A program made the position numbers and the translations under genes. Source: Archangium lansingense (GTDB lineage Bacteria > Myxococcota > Myxococcia > Myxococcales > Myxococcaceae). Taken from it: a stretch of 64,000 nucleotides of DNA. The DNA is taken from positions 9,470,501 through 9,534,500 of the forward strand of contig NZ_JAPNKA010000001.1 of the NCBI RefSeq assembly GCF_026626635.1, written 5' to 3'. Below the pieces are notes generated by a model that was given only the letters and a program-made list of their open reading frames with translations, was not told where the DNA came from and made no database searches. Positions 1 through 8,850 of the stretch are shown one piece after another. The first letter of the stretch is position 1, and each line of letters opens with the position of its first letter.

Positions 1-2778
1 GAAGTCCGCCACCAGGGCGAGCGCGATGCGCCGGTGGTGCTCGCGCCGCAACCCGCGGCTCTGGGATTGGTACGCCGCCTCCTGGATGAGTGCGTGCCGG
101 AAATGGTAGCTGGGCCCGGAAGGCTCGTCGGAGCGCTCCAGCAACCCCGCCGACACCAGTCCCGCCAGGTCCCTGCGGAGCGCGGCCTCGCCCAGGCCTG
201 TCACGGTGACGAGCACCTCGCGCGTGAAGTCACGGCCCAGCACAGCGCACCACCACGCCAGCTCCTTCTGACGGCGCGGGAGCGTGTCCAATCGAGCCAG
301 CAGCAGCTCCTGGAGGGTGACGGGAATGGACGCCACCGCCCCGCCTTCCAGCAGCATGCGCGTCATCTCCTCGGCGAAGAGGGGAATGCCGTCCGTGCGC
401 ACCACCAGCTGCTCCATCACCGACTCGGGCAGCGTCCGGCCCCGGGCTACTTCCCTCACCAGGCGCGCGGTGCACTCCGCGGGCATCCGCTCCAGCGTGA
501 TCGTGTGGAATCCGGGCCGCACGGGCCAGGGCGATCGGAACTCGGGGCGGGCACTGAGGACGCCGAGGACGCGCGCCGAGGCCAGCTGCTCCATCAGCGC
601 ACCCAACAGCCGCAGCGTGGAGGGGTCCGCCCAATGCAGATCCTCCACCACCAGGAGCACGGGGTGCACCGCGGCCACCCGCAGCAGCAGCGTGCCCAGC
701 GCGCCCAACAGCTCCTCCATCTGCCGCTCCGGGGTGAACCGCAGGTGCGGAGAGTTCTCCTCCACTGGCAGGGACAGCAGCGAGCTCAGCAGGCGCACCT
801 GCACGGGATTCAGCTCCCAGGGAGCCAACCACTCCTCCAGCACGCGCAGGTTCTCCTGCGGAGAGAGCTCTGGAGAGAGCCACAGCCGCTGCAACGCCTC
901 GATGAGAGGATGGAAGGCGCTGGTGGAGAACTGGGACCAGCACTGCAACCGCAACGTCAGCGCCTGCTCCCGGTCGATCCGCCCGCGCACCTCCTGGATG
1001 AGGCGAGACTTGCCCACCCCCGCCTCACCCGAGAGCAACACGAAGCCGCCCTCCCCTGCCCACGCCCGCTCCCAGTGCGCGAGCAACTTCTCCACCTCCC
1101 GCTCTCGCCCCACCAGCGGCGTGAGCCCTCCGCCCACGGCCAGCGTTCGATCGAACCGGGACACCGTCTGGCGCGCGCTCACCAAGCGATATACCCGGAC
1201 GCTGCGCGCCCCCTCGTAGGAGCGGGCACCGAGCGACTCCGTCTCGAAGGCGCGCTGCACCAGCACATGGGCCTCACGGCTGAGCACCACCTCGTCGGGC
1301 CCAGCCTGGAGCGCCAGCCACGCCGCCACCTTCGGTGCCTCGCCCTGGATGCCGGGCGTACGCCCGCGCAGCTCCTGGGGCAGATCATCCAGCATCACCA
1401 GGCTGGTGTGGATGCCCACCTGCACCGTCAACTCCGGCCGCTCCTGCAGCGGCAGCCGCTCCTCGAGCGCCTCACGAATGGAGGGCAGCAGCATCATGCC
1501 CGCGTGCACGGCGCGCTCCGAGTCTCCCTCGCGCGCCACCGGATAGCCGAAGCACGCCAACGCCTCGTCGCCCATGCACAGGGTGACGAAGCCACCATGC
1601 TGCTGGATGACCTTGGAGAAGCCACGATGAAAGGCCGCTTCCCACTCACCAAAGTCCTCGGCATCCATCCCCGCCGCGAGGCTGGCGAGCCCCTCCAGCT
1701 TGCACGCCACCAGCGTCACATGCCGCCGCTGGGGTGCCACGTGCCGCGGCTGCTTGCGCCCCGGGCGCAGGTGCTCCTCCAGCTCGCGCAGCTCTTCCTG
1801 CAGCTCGGCCGCGGACAACAACCGCCGGGAGGGATCCTTGGCCAGCATCACGGCCAGCAGCGACTCCAGCTCCCAGGGCAGCTCCGGGTGGCGCTCGCGC
1901 AACAAGGGCACGGGCTCGGGCGACAGCACGCGGACCCGCAACGCCTCCAGGTTCTCGCTCGCGTACGGCAGCTCTCCGGTGAGCATCTCGTAGAGCAGCA
2001 CACCCGCGGCCCAGATGTCGGTGCGCTCGTCCAACGCCTCGCCCCGCCACTGCTCCGGCGCCATGTAGGGAGGCGTGCCCGCCATGGGCAGGCGCGGAGC
2101 CAGCGCGGTGTTGGGCTCGAGCAGGTACGCCAGCCCGAAGTCGAGCAGCTTCACCACTCCTTTGCGGGTGATGATGACGTTGCTCGGCTTGAGATCGCGG
2201 TGGACGATGTGGTGCTCGTGGGCGTGAGCCAGGCCCGCGGCCACGGACATCATGATCTCCAGCGTGCGCCGGGGACTGGGCCGCTCCCGCTGCATCAGTT
2301 GGGCAAGGGACTCGCCCTCCAAGCGCTCCATCACCAGGAAGGGCATGCGCGGCTCATCGGGGCGGCCGACCCACTCGGCGACGTCGAAGATGCGGACGAT
2401 GTTCTCGTGATCGAGCCGAGCGATGGCCCGGGCTTCCACCAGCGCCAGGCCCGCCAGCTCCTCACGCGGCACGAGGAACTTGAGGGCCACCTCTCGCCGG
2501 AGCTGCTCGTCCCAGGCGCTCAGGACCCAACCCATGGCGCCCGCGCCCAGCTCCTCGAGGAGCTTGAACCGGTGGCCGTCCTGGCCTCCCAGCCGCTCCC
2601 CAGGAACCGGCCTGCGCAGCGGCACAGGAACATGCGCCACTTCCCGTAGGAAGGAGTCGTCCAGGTCCGAATCACCGGGCTCCACACGACGTTCATCACT
2701 CCTCAGAAGCTCATCAGGCCGAGACGCCGCCGGCGGCCAGCCGATGGGTCTGTCACCCGTCTCATCGCCACCCTGCAT
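1..2778 (-). CDS. Ser/Thr kinase - cyclase-like - AAA+ ATPase fusion (C-terminus beyond window)
   Basis: Reading from an ATG at 2778, the frame stays open to the left edge (926 codons), so the C-terminus is missing. Visible order: a low-complexity N-terminus of about 65 residues; a Hanks-type kinase (about 70-330) with catalytic Lys100, HRDLKPSN at 193-200 and DFG at 213-215; a class III cyclase-like domain (about 350-520) in which GDE near 400 survives but the usual first metal Asp motif is replaced by CKLEG; and a NACHT/AAA-type ATPase with Walker A GEAGVGKS (Lys590) and a Walker B-like VVEDLHWAD. This order matches the kinase/cyclase/ATPase fusion proteins common in myxobacteria (called TOMM system kinase/cyclase in annotation pipelines). 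It probably phosphorylates unknown partners; cyclase activity is doubtful. No TOMM biosynthesis gene is in view. Confidence 0.88.
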   Translation of the reverse strand, partial: MQGGDETGDRPIGWPPAASRPDELLRSDERRVEPGDSDLDDSFLREVAHVPVPLRRPVPGERLGGQDGHRFKLLEELGAGAMGWVLSAWDEQLRREVALKFLVPREELAGLALVEARAIARLDHENIVRIFDVAEWVGRPDEPRMPFLVMERLEGESLAQLMQRERPSPRRTLEIMMSVAAGLAHAHEHHIVHRDLKPSNVIITRKGVVKLLDFGLAYLLEPNTALAPRLPMAGTPPYMAPEQWRGEALDERTDIWAAGVLLYEMLTGELPYASENLEALRVRVLSPEPVPLLRERHPELPWELESLLAVMLAKDPSRRLLSAAELQEELRELEEHLRPGRKQPRHVAPQRRHVTLVACKLEGLASLAAGMDAEDFGEWEAAFHRGFSKVIQQHGGFVTLCMGDEALACFGYPVAREGDSERAVHAGMMLLPSIREALEERLPLQERPELTVQVGIHTSLVMLDDLPQELRGRTPGIQGEAPKVAAWLALQAGPDEVVLSREAHVLVQRAFETESLGARSYEGARSVRVYRLVSARQTVSRFDRTLAVGGGLTPLVGREREVEKLLAHWERAWAGEGGFVLLSGEAGVGKSRLIQEVRGRIDREQALTLRLQCWSQFSTSAFHPLIEALQRLWLSPELSPQENLRVLEEWLAPWELNPVQVRLLSSLLSLPVEENSPHLRFTPERQMEELLGALGTLLLRVAAVHPVLLVVEDLHWADPSTLRLLGALMEQLASARVLGVLSARPEFRSPWPVRPGFHTITLERMPAECTARLVREVARGRTLPESVMEQLVVRTDGIPLFAEEMTRMLLEGGAVASIPVTLQELLLARLDTLPRRQKELAWWCAVLGRDFTREVLVTVTGLGEAALRRDLAGLVSAGLLERSDEPSGPSYHFRHALIQEAAYQSQSRGLRREHHRRIALALVADF

Positions 2779-2898
2779 GGCACTCTCCCGCGCCCCCCTC
2801 GGCGGAACCCTCTCCGGCGCCCTGCCTGCCCGCCTTGGAAAGCTATGGACCCGGGAAGCACCGGGCAACGAAGCAGGCAGGGAGCTGGAAGCGGTCTC

Positions 2899-3783
2899 TC
2901 AGGCCAACACCTTCTCTTGGCGCTTGCCCCCAGAGGAGAGGTCCGCCGATGCGTTCACGTCTCGACGACGATTCGCACTCAGGTCGGGGATGGAGATCCA
3001 AGTGTCCGGGGTGCTGGCTCGCCTGGGGGTCTCCCTGCGAAGCCGCCGGGCCAGATGGCTGGCAGCATAGGGAGCCACGCGCAGACCCTGAAGGAAGCCC
3101 GTCGGACGCAGCCCGCCCCCCGAAGCGCGCGGTGTGAGGCGCAGCTCGTCCTCCAGGTCCATCCGCCTGTCGAGGCGGAGCTCGGCGAGCGGCTGGTAGT
3201 CGTCCGTCCCCCAGGGAGCCATCTCGAGCCGCAGACTGACCTCCCCTGCCCGCACAGCGTCCTCGAGCCTCTCGTTACGCGCCGTCCCCTCCCCCGAGCC
3301 GGATGCGGTGATGCGCAGCGAGACACGACCGAGCCCCTCCACCTCATAAGGAGTAATGGACCAGTAGGTATTGGCCAGGTAGTCGCCGCAATCGGTCGCC
3401 TTGATGTCGCGGGCAATCGCCGCGAAGGAATGGAAGGACACCAGGAAGAGGTCCTGCCCACCGCGAGCATTGGTCTGGCATGGCCCGGGCTGACCGTAGA
3501 AGCGCACGCCCAACCCGAGCGAGTCCCTCTTCACGCGCTTGCCCTTCTGCTTGAACAAGCCCCCGGAAAAGCGGACCAGCGCGGCGCCTGATAGACGCTC
3601 GGCTACCTCCACGCTCGCAACGGAGGAGAGCGAGGAAGCAGGCCAGGCCATGGCCGAATAGACCACCCCGGAGGGATGGAAGAAGCGGGCCTTGCGGCAG
3701 AAGGAGAGCAGGAAGAACCCCCAGGACAGGAGCAGCGACCCGCAGAACACTCCGAAACCGTATTGGATACGCCCTCTAGACAC
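2899..3783 (-). CDS. Membrane-anchored protein of unknown function
   Basis: A 294-residue protein starting at GTG (3783); this start keeps a hydrophobic segment at about residues 8-28 that looks like an N-terminal membrane anchor, leaving most of the protein outside the cytoplasm. I do not recognise the family. The pattern GAALVRFSGG, then a GVRFYG strand, then a Phe/Tyr-rich helix faintly resembles the core of catalase-fold proteins, but no haem ligand motif was confirmed. The C-terminal 60 residues are Arg/Ser-rich and probably disordered. It lies 120 bp upstream of the kinase fusion on the same strand and diverges from the SUI1-like gene; a functional link to either is not shown. Confidence 0.6.
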   Translation of the reverse strand: MSRGRIQYGFGVFCGSLLLSWGFFLLSFCRKARFFHPSGVVYSAMAWPASSLSSVASVEVAERLSGAALVRFSGGLFKQKGKRVKRDSLGLGVRFYGQPGPCQTNARGGQDLFLVSFHSFAAIARDIKATDCGDYLANTYWSITPYEVEGLGRVSLRITASGSGEGTARNERLEDAVRAGEVSLRLEMAPWGTDDYQPLAELRLDRRMDLEDELRLTPRASGGGLRPTGFLQGLRVAPYAASHLARRLRRETPRRASTPDTWISIPDLSANRRRDVNASADLSSGGKRQEKVLA

Positions 3784-3861
3784 TCGGACCCCCTAAGGTT
3801 GAACAGCCCATGGGGACGGAGCACGATCGGCGCGGATGTGATGCCCTCCGCGGGGACGCCT

Positions 3862-4260
3862 ATGACGAAGCAGAAGGACAAGCACTCCAGTGGCCAGCAG
3901 CAGGACTCGAAGGCAAAGGGCTTCAACAACCCGTTCGCCAGGCTCGAGGGCTTGCGTGACACCCTCCCCTCCACGAAGCCCCAGCTGCGCCGGGAGGACT
4001 TCCCCGACACTCCGCCTCAGGGAGGCCCCGAGCGCACGGTGGTGCGGCTCGAGACAGACCGCGCAGGCAAGGAAGTGACGGTGGTGGAGGGGCTGGGCCT
4101 GCCCGCGACTGAGTTGCAGGAATGGCTCCAGGCCTTGCAGCGCGCGCTGGCCTGTACAGGCACGGTGGAGGGAGAGCGGCTGGTGCTGAAGGGAGATCAT
4201 CGCTTCAAGCTGCCGGACCTCCTGCTACGCCGCGGCGTGCAGCGCGTGGTCCACGGCTGA
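3862..4260 (+). CDS. SUI1/eIF1 (YciH-like) translation factor family protein
   Basis: A 132-residue protein. The last 75 residues fit the SUI1/eIF1 fold of bacterial YciH: a RTVVRLETDR strand, a GKEVTVVEGL loop, an amphipathic helix, a CTGTVEGERLVLKGDHR hairpin and a closing helix ending GVQRVVHG. YciH-type proteins act at the ribosome and affect start-site fidelity. The first 55 residues are charged and Gln/Ser/Lys-rich, not part of the domain. I chose ATG 3862 because codons before it run into the divergent promoter region; ATG 3841, seven codons upstream, is also possible. It stands alone, divergent from the membrane-anchored unknown, and is followed 55 bp later by the SitA-type toxin. Confidence 0.8.
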   Translation: MTKQKDKHSSGQQQDSKAKGFNNPFARLEGLRDTLPSTKPQLRREDFPDTPPQGGPERTVVRLETDRAGKEVTVVEGLGLPATELQEWLQALQRALACTGTVEGERLVLKGDHRFKLPDLLLRRGVQRVVHG

Positions 4261-4314
4261 GTCGTCCACCTTCCCAGGAGCCATCCAGCAACTCGCTGGT
4301 AGACTCCAGGGGCC

Positions 4315-4998
4315 ATGCGAACACCACGAACACTCTGCCTGCTGCTGGTGGGCGTCCTCGCCGCGTGTGCCACTTCGAGCCCCGCTGTCCAGGAGAATGG
4401 CCCAACAGCCGAGCCTGAGGTGGTGGCGTCCTGGGAGGAAGGCTGTGAGGACGAGCGCAGCCTCGTCCTGCTGTGCCAGGAAGAAGGAGAGGAGTGCGGC
4501 TTCTTCCGTTGTCACGAGGTGGTGTCCGGCCAGGAGGTGTTGCTGGCGTCCCGGGGCGGGGGGCCGCTCTACATTCCAGGAGCCTCATCCACGCCTCGTG
4601 GATGGAGGAGCCGCCCCATTGGATGGCCGCGAAACACCAGGCCCGTCCTCACCTTCCGTTTCAACCGGCACTTCGACCCCAAGCCGCCGCAACTCGCCCT
4701 ACCCCCGGGACGTTGGGCACGGCACCACATCTTTCCCCAGGCCCAGGAACTCAGGGAGTGGTTCCAGGCGCGCGGAGTGCCCGACATTCATCAATACACC
4801 CTCCTCATCCCCGAGCATGTCCACATCCGCATTCACAGCAGAGGGCCCAAGGGGGGCCTGTGGAATCAAGCCTGGAGGGATTTCAAGGATGCCCGGCCCA
4901 ATGCATCACCTGAAGCAATCTACCGCCACGCCGGAGAGCTCGTCTTCCAATTCGAACTGACGGGTCCCATCATTCCGTATGCGCGTGGGGGCAGGTGA
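4315..4998 (+). CDS. SitA6-family polymorphic toxin lipoprotein (TIGR02269)
   Basis: A 227-residue lipoprotein: the signal peptide runs to a lipobox VLAAC (about 15-19), so Cys19 should be lipidated. A Cys-containing linker is followed by a C-terminal domain with RHHIFPQ, an IHQYT segment, EHVHIRIHS, an LWNQAWRDFKD helix and a closing PIIPY. This is the layout of the Myxococcus paralogous TIGR02269 lipoproteins, known as SitA6-family toxins, which move between kin cells by outer-membrane exchange. The conserved His/Trp/Asn set suggests an HNH/AHH-like nuclease tail, which is inference. The double-CXXCG immunity gene starts 4 bp after the stop, as in known SitA6-SitI6 pairs. Confidence 0.88.
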   Translation: MRTPRTLCLLLVGVLAACATSSPAVQENGPTAEPEVVASWEEGCEDERSLVLLCQEEGEECGFFRCHEVVSGQEVLLASRGGGPLYIPGASSTPRGWRSRPIGWPRNTRPVLTFRFNRHFDPKPPQLALPPGRWARHHIFPQAQELREWFQARGVPDIHQYTLLIPEHVHIRIHSRGPKGGLWNQAWRDFKDARPNASPEAIYRHAGELVFQFELTGPIIPYARGGR

Positions 4999-5002
4999 CG
5001 AG

Positions 5003-5722
5003 ATGACGAAGTTCTATCGGCTCCGAGCACCCAGAAACTCCAAGTACACCGGCAACCTCAGTGCCAGACACAAATGGGGCAGCCTGCCCGGGCTTCGCTG
5101 CCCTGAATGTAAAGCCACGTGGGCTGGAGGGATGACGGCGTATCCAGGCATAGACCTGTCCGCTCTTGCAGAACGCGGCGAGTACGAGAAGCCCCGGCCG
5201 GAACCCTTCGACGAGTTCGTGCGATTACGTGAGTTGGTGCGGCCCCTCGTGCCACCCGGAGGCCAGTTGCTCCCTGGCACGAAATTCGGCCCGCTGGTGG
5301 GCACCGCCACCGGCACCTTCAGCCCGTTGTTCTTCCATTACGTCGAGATGCCGCTGGTACACCGCGAGGCGCTGGACAGGTTGCAGGCCGAGGGGGTGCG
5401 CGGCCTGCTCGGATTCCGGACGGAGCTGCGCTTCCGCCAGAAGAACCACCCCGAGTTGTTGGAACTGGAAGTCCTGCCTCACGGCCGGCTGCATCTGGAG
5501 TGCACACCACCTGATCGGCGCCCTCCGTGTCCCAAATGTGGCTGGGACGACTTCGCCTTCCCAGAGGAGCCCATTCTCGATGCGGTGTCACTGCCTGCGC
5601 ACACGGACTTGTTCCGGCTGAGCGACTTCGAGACCGTCATCATCGCCACCGAGCGCTTCGTGGAGGCCGTACGGCGCTTGAACCTGGACGAGGTAGACAT
5701 CCGCGAAGTGCCGGTGCGCTGA
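5003..5722 (+). CDS. SitI6-family double-CXXCG immunity protein (TIGR02264)
   Basis: A 239-residue soluble protein with two zinc-knuckle-like Cys pairs, CPECK near residue 32 and CPKCG near residue 181, the signature of the Myxococcus double-CXXCG family that neutralises SitA6 toxins. The middle is rich in Pro and acidic residues, typical of cytoplasmic immunity proteins. ATG 5003 is preferred over the in-frame start at 4979, which would overlap the toxin stop. Toxin and immunity genes sit 4 bp apart and are surely co-transcribed, so kin that receive the toxin also need this gene to survive. Confidence 0.88.
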   Translation: MTKFYRLRAPRNSKYTGNLSARHKWGSLPGLRCPECKATWAGGMTAYPGIDLSALAERGEYEKPRPEPFDEFVRLRELVRPLVPPGGQLLPGTKFGPLVGTATGTFSPLFFHYVEMPLVHREALDRLQAEGVRGLLGFRTELRFRQKNHPELLELEVLPHGRLHLECTPPDRRPPCPKCGWDDFAFPEEPILDAVSLPAHTDLFRLSDFETVIIATERFVEAVRRLNLDEVDIREVPVR

Positions 5723-5850
5723 GTGCTGCTCTCCAGCCCCTCTCGGCACTTCAGCTCCGCCCCCATGGCGACCGTGCTTGAGTGCTGTAGCCCCCAGCGC
5801 CGCACCATGGAGTGACGCATCAACAGCCGCTCCGCACCAGAGCGGCACGC

Positions 5851-6540
5851 TCAGGCAGCGGGAGCCTTCGACTCACCCGGGGGCTTCTGCTCGGGCGTCT
5901 CCCCAGTGGGAGCGTCCGGCGCCACGGCCTGCTCCGGCACAGGAAGAGACTGCACGGGAGCGCCCTGCTCCTCCGCCTTCGCGGCCTCGCGCTGAGCAAT
6001 CTTCTCGCCCTCGCGCTCGGCTTCCTGGAGGAACTCGGCGTACTCGTCCTTGCGTGCACTGGCCTGTTGCTGGGCCTGCTTCTCCTGCTTGACCGCGTCG
6101 GCCCGGCCCCGGACCACGGCCCGCTTGCTGAGGAACACGCCCGCGGCGATCACCCCCCACTCCAACACCAGGGAGAGTCCGCCATTCTCCAGCCACCCAT
6201 CGATGCCGTTGCTCGTGAACTCGATGGCGAGGGTGAAGCACAGGCCCGTGGCCGCAGCCCCGAGCGCGGTGGCCCACGGCCGCAGCTCGATGACGCGAGC
6301 GGCGCCGTAGCAGAGCACGGGCAGCACGCCGAGCGCCCAGAGGTTCCGCAGCACCGGGGCGATGAAGAAATCAATGGCCCAGGAAGGCAGCGCCTCGACA
6401 CGGCCGCTCAGCCGCATGGAGAGGGCCCCGGTCAACACGGTGCCAATCACCAGCGCGAGGAAGCCGAGCCCCACGGTGAACTGGATACGGCGGACGCGGA
6501 CGCGCAGCGGCTCGAGGGCGGAGATCTTCTGGGTGCTCAC
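5851..6540 (-). CDS. Four-helix inner-membrane protein with charged coiled-coil tail
   Basis: A 229-residue protein. Residues 20-140 hold about four hydrophobic stretches (near 20-42, 60-82, 88-108, 120-138); from 140 on it is a Lys/Glu/Gln/Ala-rich helix, probably coiled coil, ending in a Pro/Glu-rich disordered tail. No enzymatic motif is visible and I do not recognise the family. It follows truA on the same strand with a 49-bp gap and may share that transcript. Its stop faces the SitI6 gene across 128 bp in which I see nothing beyond the possible transcription ends. Confidence 0.7.
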   Translation of the reverse strand: MSTQKISALEPLRVRVRRIQFTVGLGFLALVIGTVLTGALSMRLSGRVEALPSWAIDFFIAPVLRNLWALGVLPVLCYGAARVIELRPWATALGAAATGLCFTLAIEFTSNGIDGWLENGGLSLVLEWGVIAAGVFLSKRAVVRGRADAVKQEKQAQQQASARKDEYAEFLQEAEREGEKIAQREAAKAEEQGAPVQSLPVPEQAVAPDAPTGETPEQKPPGESKAPAA

Positions 6541-6589
6541 GGGAACGGCAGCCTAGCGCAAGCGCGGCCCCAACACGCACTGGGAGTCC

Positions 6590-7384
6590 TCACTCCGCGT
6601 CTTCGCCGTCCGCCGTGCCGCCCGGGGTGCGAGGAGGCGGGCCGTCTCCATAGAAGACCTCCTCCAGGACGAGCCCATGGGCGGGGGCGGTGGGGCCGGC
6701 GCGCTTGCGGTCCCGAGCGGCGAGGACCTCGGCCACCCAGGTGTCGGGACGGCGCCCCTTGCCCACCTCCACCAGGGTGCCCACGAGGTTGCGCACCATG
6801 TGCTTGAGGAAGGCCGTGCCCTCGACGGTGACAGAGAGCTCGTCGCCGGAGATGCCCTGGACATCCACCCGGCGCACCTCGCGCACCGCATGGGCAGCCT
6901 GGCAGTCCGAGGCCCGGAAGGAGGAGTAGTCGTGCCGGCCCAGCAGGTGCGCGGCGCCACGCCGCAGTGCGTCCACGTCCAGGGGGGCAAATACCTCCCA
7001 GTGGGTGAAGCGGCGCAGGGGCGAGCGCGAGGGCTTGTTGCTCACCCGGTACCGGTAGCGCTTGCCGTGGGACCAGCGGCGCGGGTCGAACTCGGGGGGC
7101 ACCTCCTCGGCGCGGACGACGGCGATGTCCTCCGGGAGGAAGCGGTTGAGCCCCATCCAGTACGCCTTGAGCGGCAGCACGCGCTGCGTGTCGAAGCACA
7201 CCACCTGCCCGGTGGCATGCACGCCCGCGTCCGTGCGACCGGCCGACTCCACGTCCACCCGCTCGCCGAGCAGCTGCTCCAGCGCCTGGACGAGCCGGGT
7301 CTGGATGGAGACGCCATTGGGCTGGACCTGCCAGCCCACGTACTGGGTGCCGTCGTATTCGAGGGTCAGCTTCAGGCGGGGCAT
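6590..7384 (-). CDS. truA: tRNA pseudouridine(38-40) synthase TruA
   Basis: A 264-residue TruA. It starts MPRLKLTLEYDGTQYVGWQ and carries the catalytic-Asp segment SAGRTDAGVHA, plus the family motifs FHARRW-like EFDPRRWSHGK, YRYRVSN, GRHDYSSF and LKHMVRNLVGTL near the C-terminus. It converts U38-40 in the tRNA anticodon arm to pseudouridine. ATG 7384 begins 1 bp after the stop of the upstream Ser/Thr kinase, so the two are translationally coupled. The last 25 residues (Pro/Gly-rich, ending DGEDAE) extend past the core. Length is ordinary for the family. Confidence 0.97.
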   Translation of the reverse strand: MPRLKLTLEYDGTQYVGWQVQPNGVSIQTRLVQALEQLLGERVDVESAGRTDAGVHATGQVVCFDTQRVLPLKAYWMGLNRFLPEDIAVVRAEEVPPEFDPRRWSHGKRYRYRVSNKPSRSPLRRFTHWEVFAPLDVDALRRGAAHLLGRHDYSSFRASDCQAAHAVREVRRVDVQGISGDELSVTVEGTAFLKHMVRNLVGTLVEVGKGRRPDTWVAEVLAARDRKRAGPTAPAHGLVLEEVFYGDGPPPRTPGGTADGEDAE

Positions 7385-7385
7385 G

Positions 7386-8567
7386 TCAGCGGTACTTGAG
7401 CCAGACCGAGAGGAGCTCCCCGACCATCTTGCCCACCGGGACGCCGTGCTTACGGGCCATGGCCTCCAGCGACTCGAGCTGCGCGGCGGTGACAGGCACC
7501 GCGACGATGCGCTCGCCACCCGAGGGCTCCTCCACGGGGAGGACGGACTCCAGCTCCGGCTGCGTGGTGGGCGCGGGCGCGGAGAACGGGGTCTGCTGGG
7601 GCCGCAGGCGCTGCTGCTCCTCTTCCAGCTCGTCGAGGAAGAGCTGCTTGAGGAAGTTGGAGAGGTGGAGGTTGGAGGGGGTGAACTCGTACGTGTTGAG
7701 GAAGCGATCCAGGTCCTGCTGGAAGTGCCAGGCCGTGGGGTAGCGCTTGTCGCGGTCGCGCTCCAGGGCCTTCATGAGGATGGCCTCCACCGGCTCGGGG
7801 ATGTCCGCTCGGAAGTACGAGGGCGCGTACACCTTGCCATCCACGATGCTGCGCATGACGGCCACATCCGACTCGCCAGTGAAGAGCTTGAAGCCGGTGA
7901 GCCACTCGTAGAGGACGGAGCCCAGCGAGAAGATGTCACTGCGGTGGTCCAGGGGCTTGCCCAGACACTGCTCGGGGCTGAGGTAGCTGAGCTTGCCGCG
8001 CAGCTCTCCGGCGCGCGTCTGCTCCGCCCGGTTGGCCGCCTTGGCGATGCCGAAGTCCAGCACCTTCACCGTGCCGTCGAAGCACACGAAGATGTTCTCC
8101 GGCGTCACGTCCCGGTGGACGATGTTCAGCGGCGCGCCGTACAGGTCCACCTTCTGGTGCGCGTAGTAGAGCCCCTCGCACACGGACGAGGCGATCTTCA
8201 GCGCGTACACCATGGGGAAGGGAATCCCCAGCGACTCGGCCTTCGGGACGACCCGCCGCATGTCCCGGCCGAAGAGGTACTCCATGCCGATGTAGTAGCT
8301 GTCCCCCACCTTCCCCAGGTCGTGGATCTGCACGATGTTGGGGTGGTTGAGCTGGGCGGCGAGCCGAGCCTCGTTGAGGAACATGCGCACGAAGGCCGGC
8401 TGCCGGGACAGGTGCGGGCGGATCCGCTTGATGACGACGGGCTTCTCGAAGCCATCCGGGCCGGGCTGCTGGGCGAGGAACAGCTCCGCCATTCCACCCA
8501 CGGCGAGGCGATCGAGGAGCTTGTACTGGCCAAATGGCACGGGAGCGCGGGGGGCGGCTGGAGACAT
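7386..8567 (-). CDS. Hanks-type serine/threonine protein kinase
   Basis: A 393-residue soluble kinase. The glycine loop is degenerate (LAVGGMAELF), followed by VIKRI with the catalytic Lys, then HRDVTPEN (a variant of HRDLKPxN common in myxobacteria), DFGIAK, and an SPEQ activation-segment end. After the kinase domain (about 12-275) comes a Gln/Pro-rich linker, then a C-terminal 40-residue segment (VTAAQLESLEAMARKHG, VGELLSVWLKYR) that looks like a small helical interaction domain. No membrane segment is present. ATG 8567 is chosen because it places the start 11 residues before the kinase core. It is coupled to truA, an unusual partner for a signalling kinase. Confidence 0.92.
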   Translation of the reverse strand: MSPAAPRAPVPFGQYKLLDRLAVGGMAELFLAQQPGPDGFEKPVVIKRIRPHLSRQPAFVRMFLNEARLAAQLNHPNIVQIHDLGKVGDSYYIGMEYLFGRDMRRVVPKAESLGIPFPMVYALKIASSVCEGLYYAHQKVDLYGAPLNIVHRDVTPENIFVCFDGTVKVLDFGIAKAANRAEQTRAGELRGKLSYLSPEQCLGKPLDHRSDIFSLGSVLYEWLTGFKLFTGESDVAVMRSIVDGKVYAPSYFRADIPEPVEAILMKALERDRDKRYPTAWHFQQDLDRFLNTYEFTPSNLHLSNFLKQLFLDELEEEQQRLRPQQTPFSAPAPTTQPELESVLPVEEPSGGERIVAVPVTAAQLESLEAMARKHGVPVGKMVGELLSVWLKYR

Positions 8568-8850
8568 CAGTGGCGCCAAGATAGCGCTCCCAGGGCCTCC
8601 ATGGCCAAGACCAAGGAAGCGGGACCTCCCTTCATCGTCGAGAAGGTCCTCGCCCCCCTTGGACCCCCATTGGACCCCCAAAGGAGCAGGCAACGCACCG
8701 GCCGCCACGGTGGTGGCATGCCCCTTCTCTGGGGCTCCCCGGCGCACGGAACTGTTGCACCCGCCCGGATTTACAAGCACGTTGAGGGCATCACGCCAGA
8801 AGGCGCGCCGCAGGAGCAATGGGCGGCATTTTCAAGAGGAAGATCATTTC
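8568..8850. other. Divergent intergenic region
   Basis: The 283 bp separates the Ser/Thr kinase (minus) from the small coiled-coil protein (plus) and should hold both promoters. It contains two adjacent GGACCCC copies near 8660-8680 that may form a small hairpin. I see no confident -35/-10 pair, operator or RNA gene. Confidence 0.4.

Noticed and set aside
34..2649. An 871-codon plus-strand open frame at the left edge
   Set aside because: Opposite-strand shadow of the kinase fusion, whose Lys, HRD, DFG and Walker A motifs all read on the minus strand.
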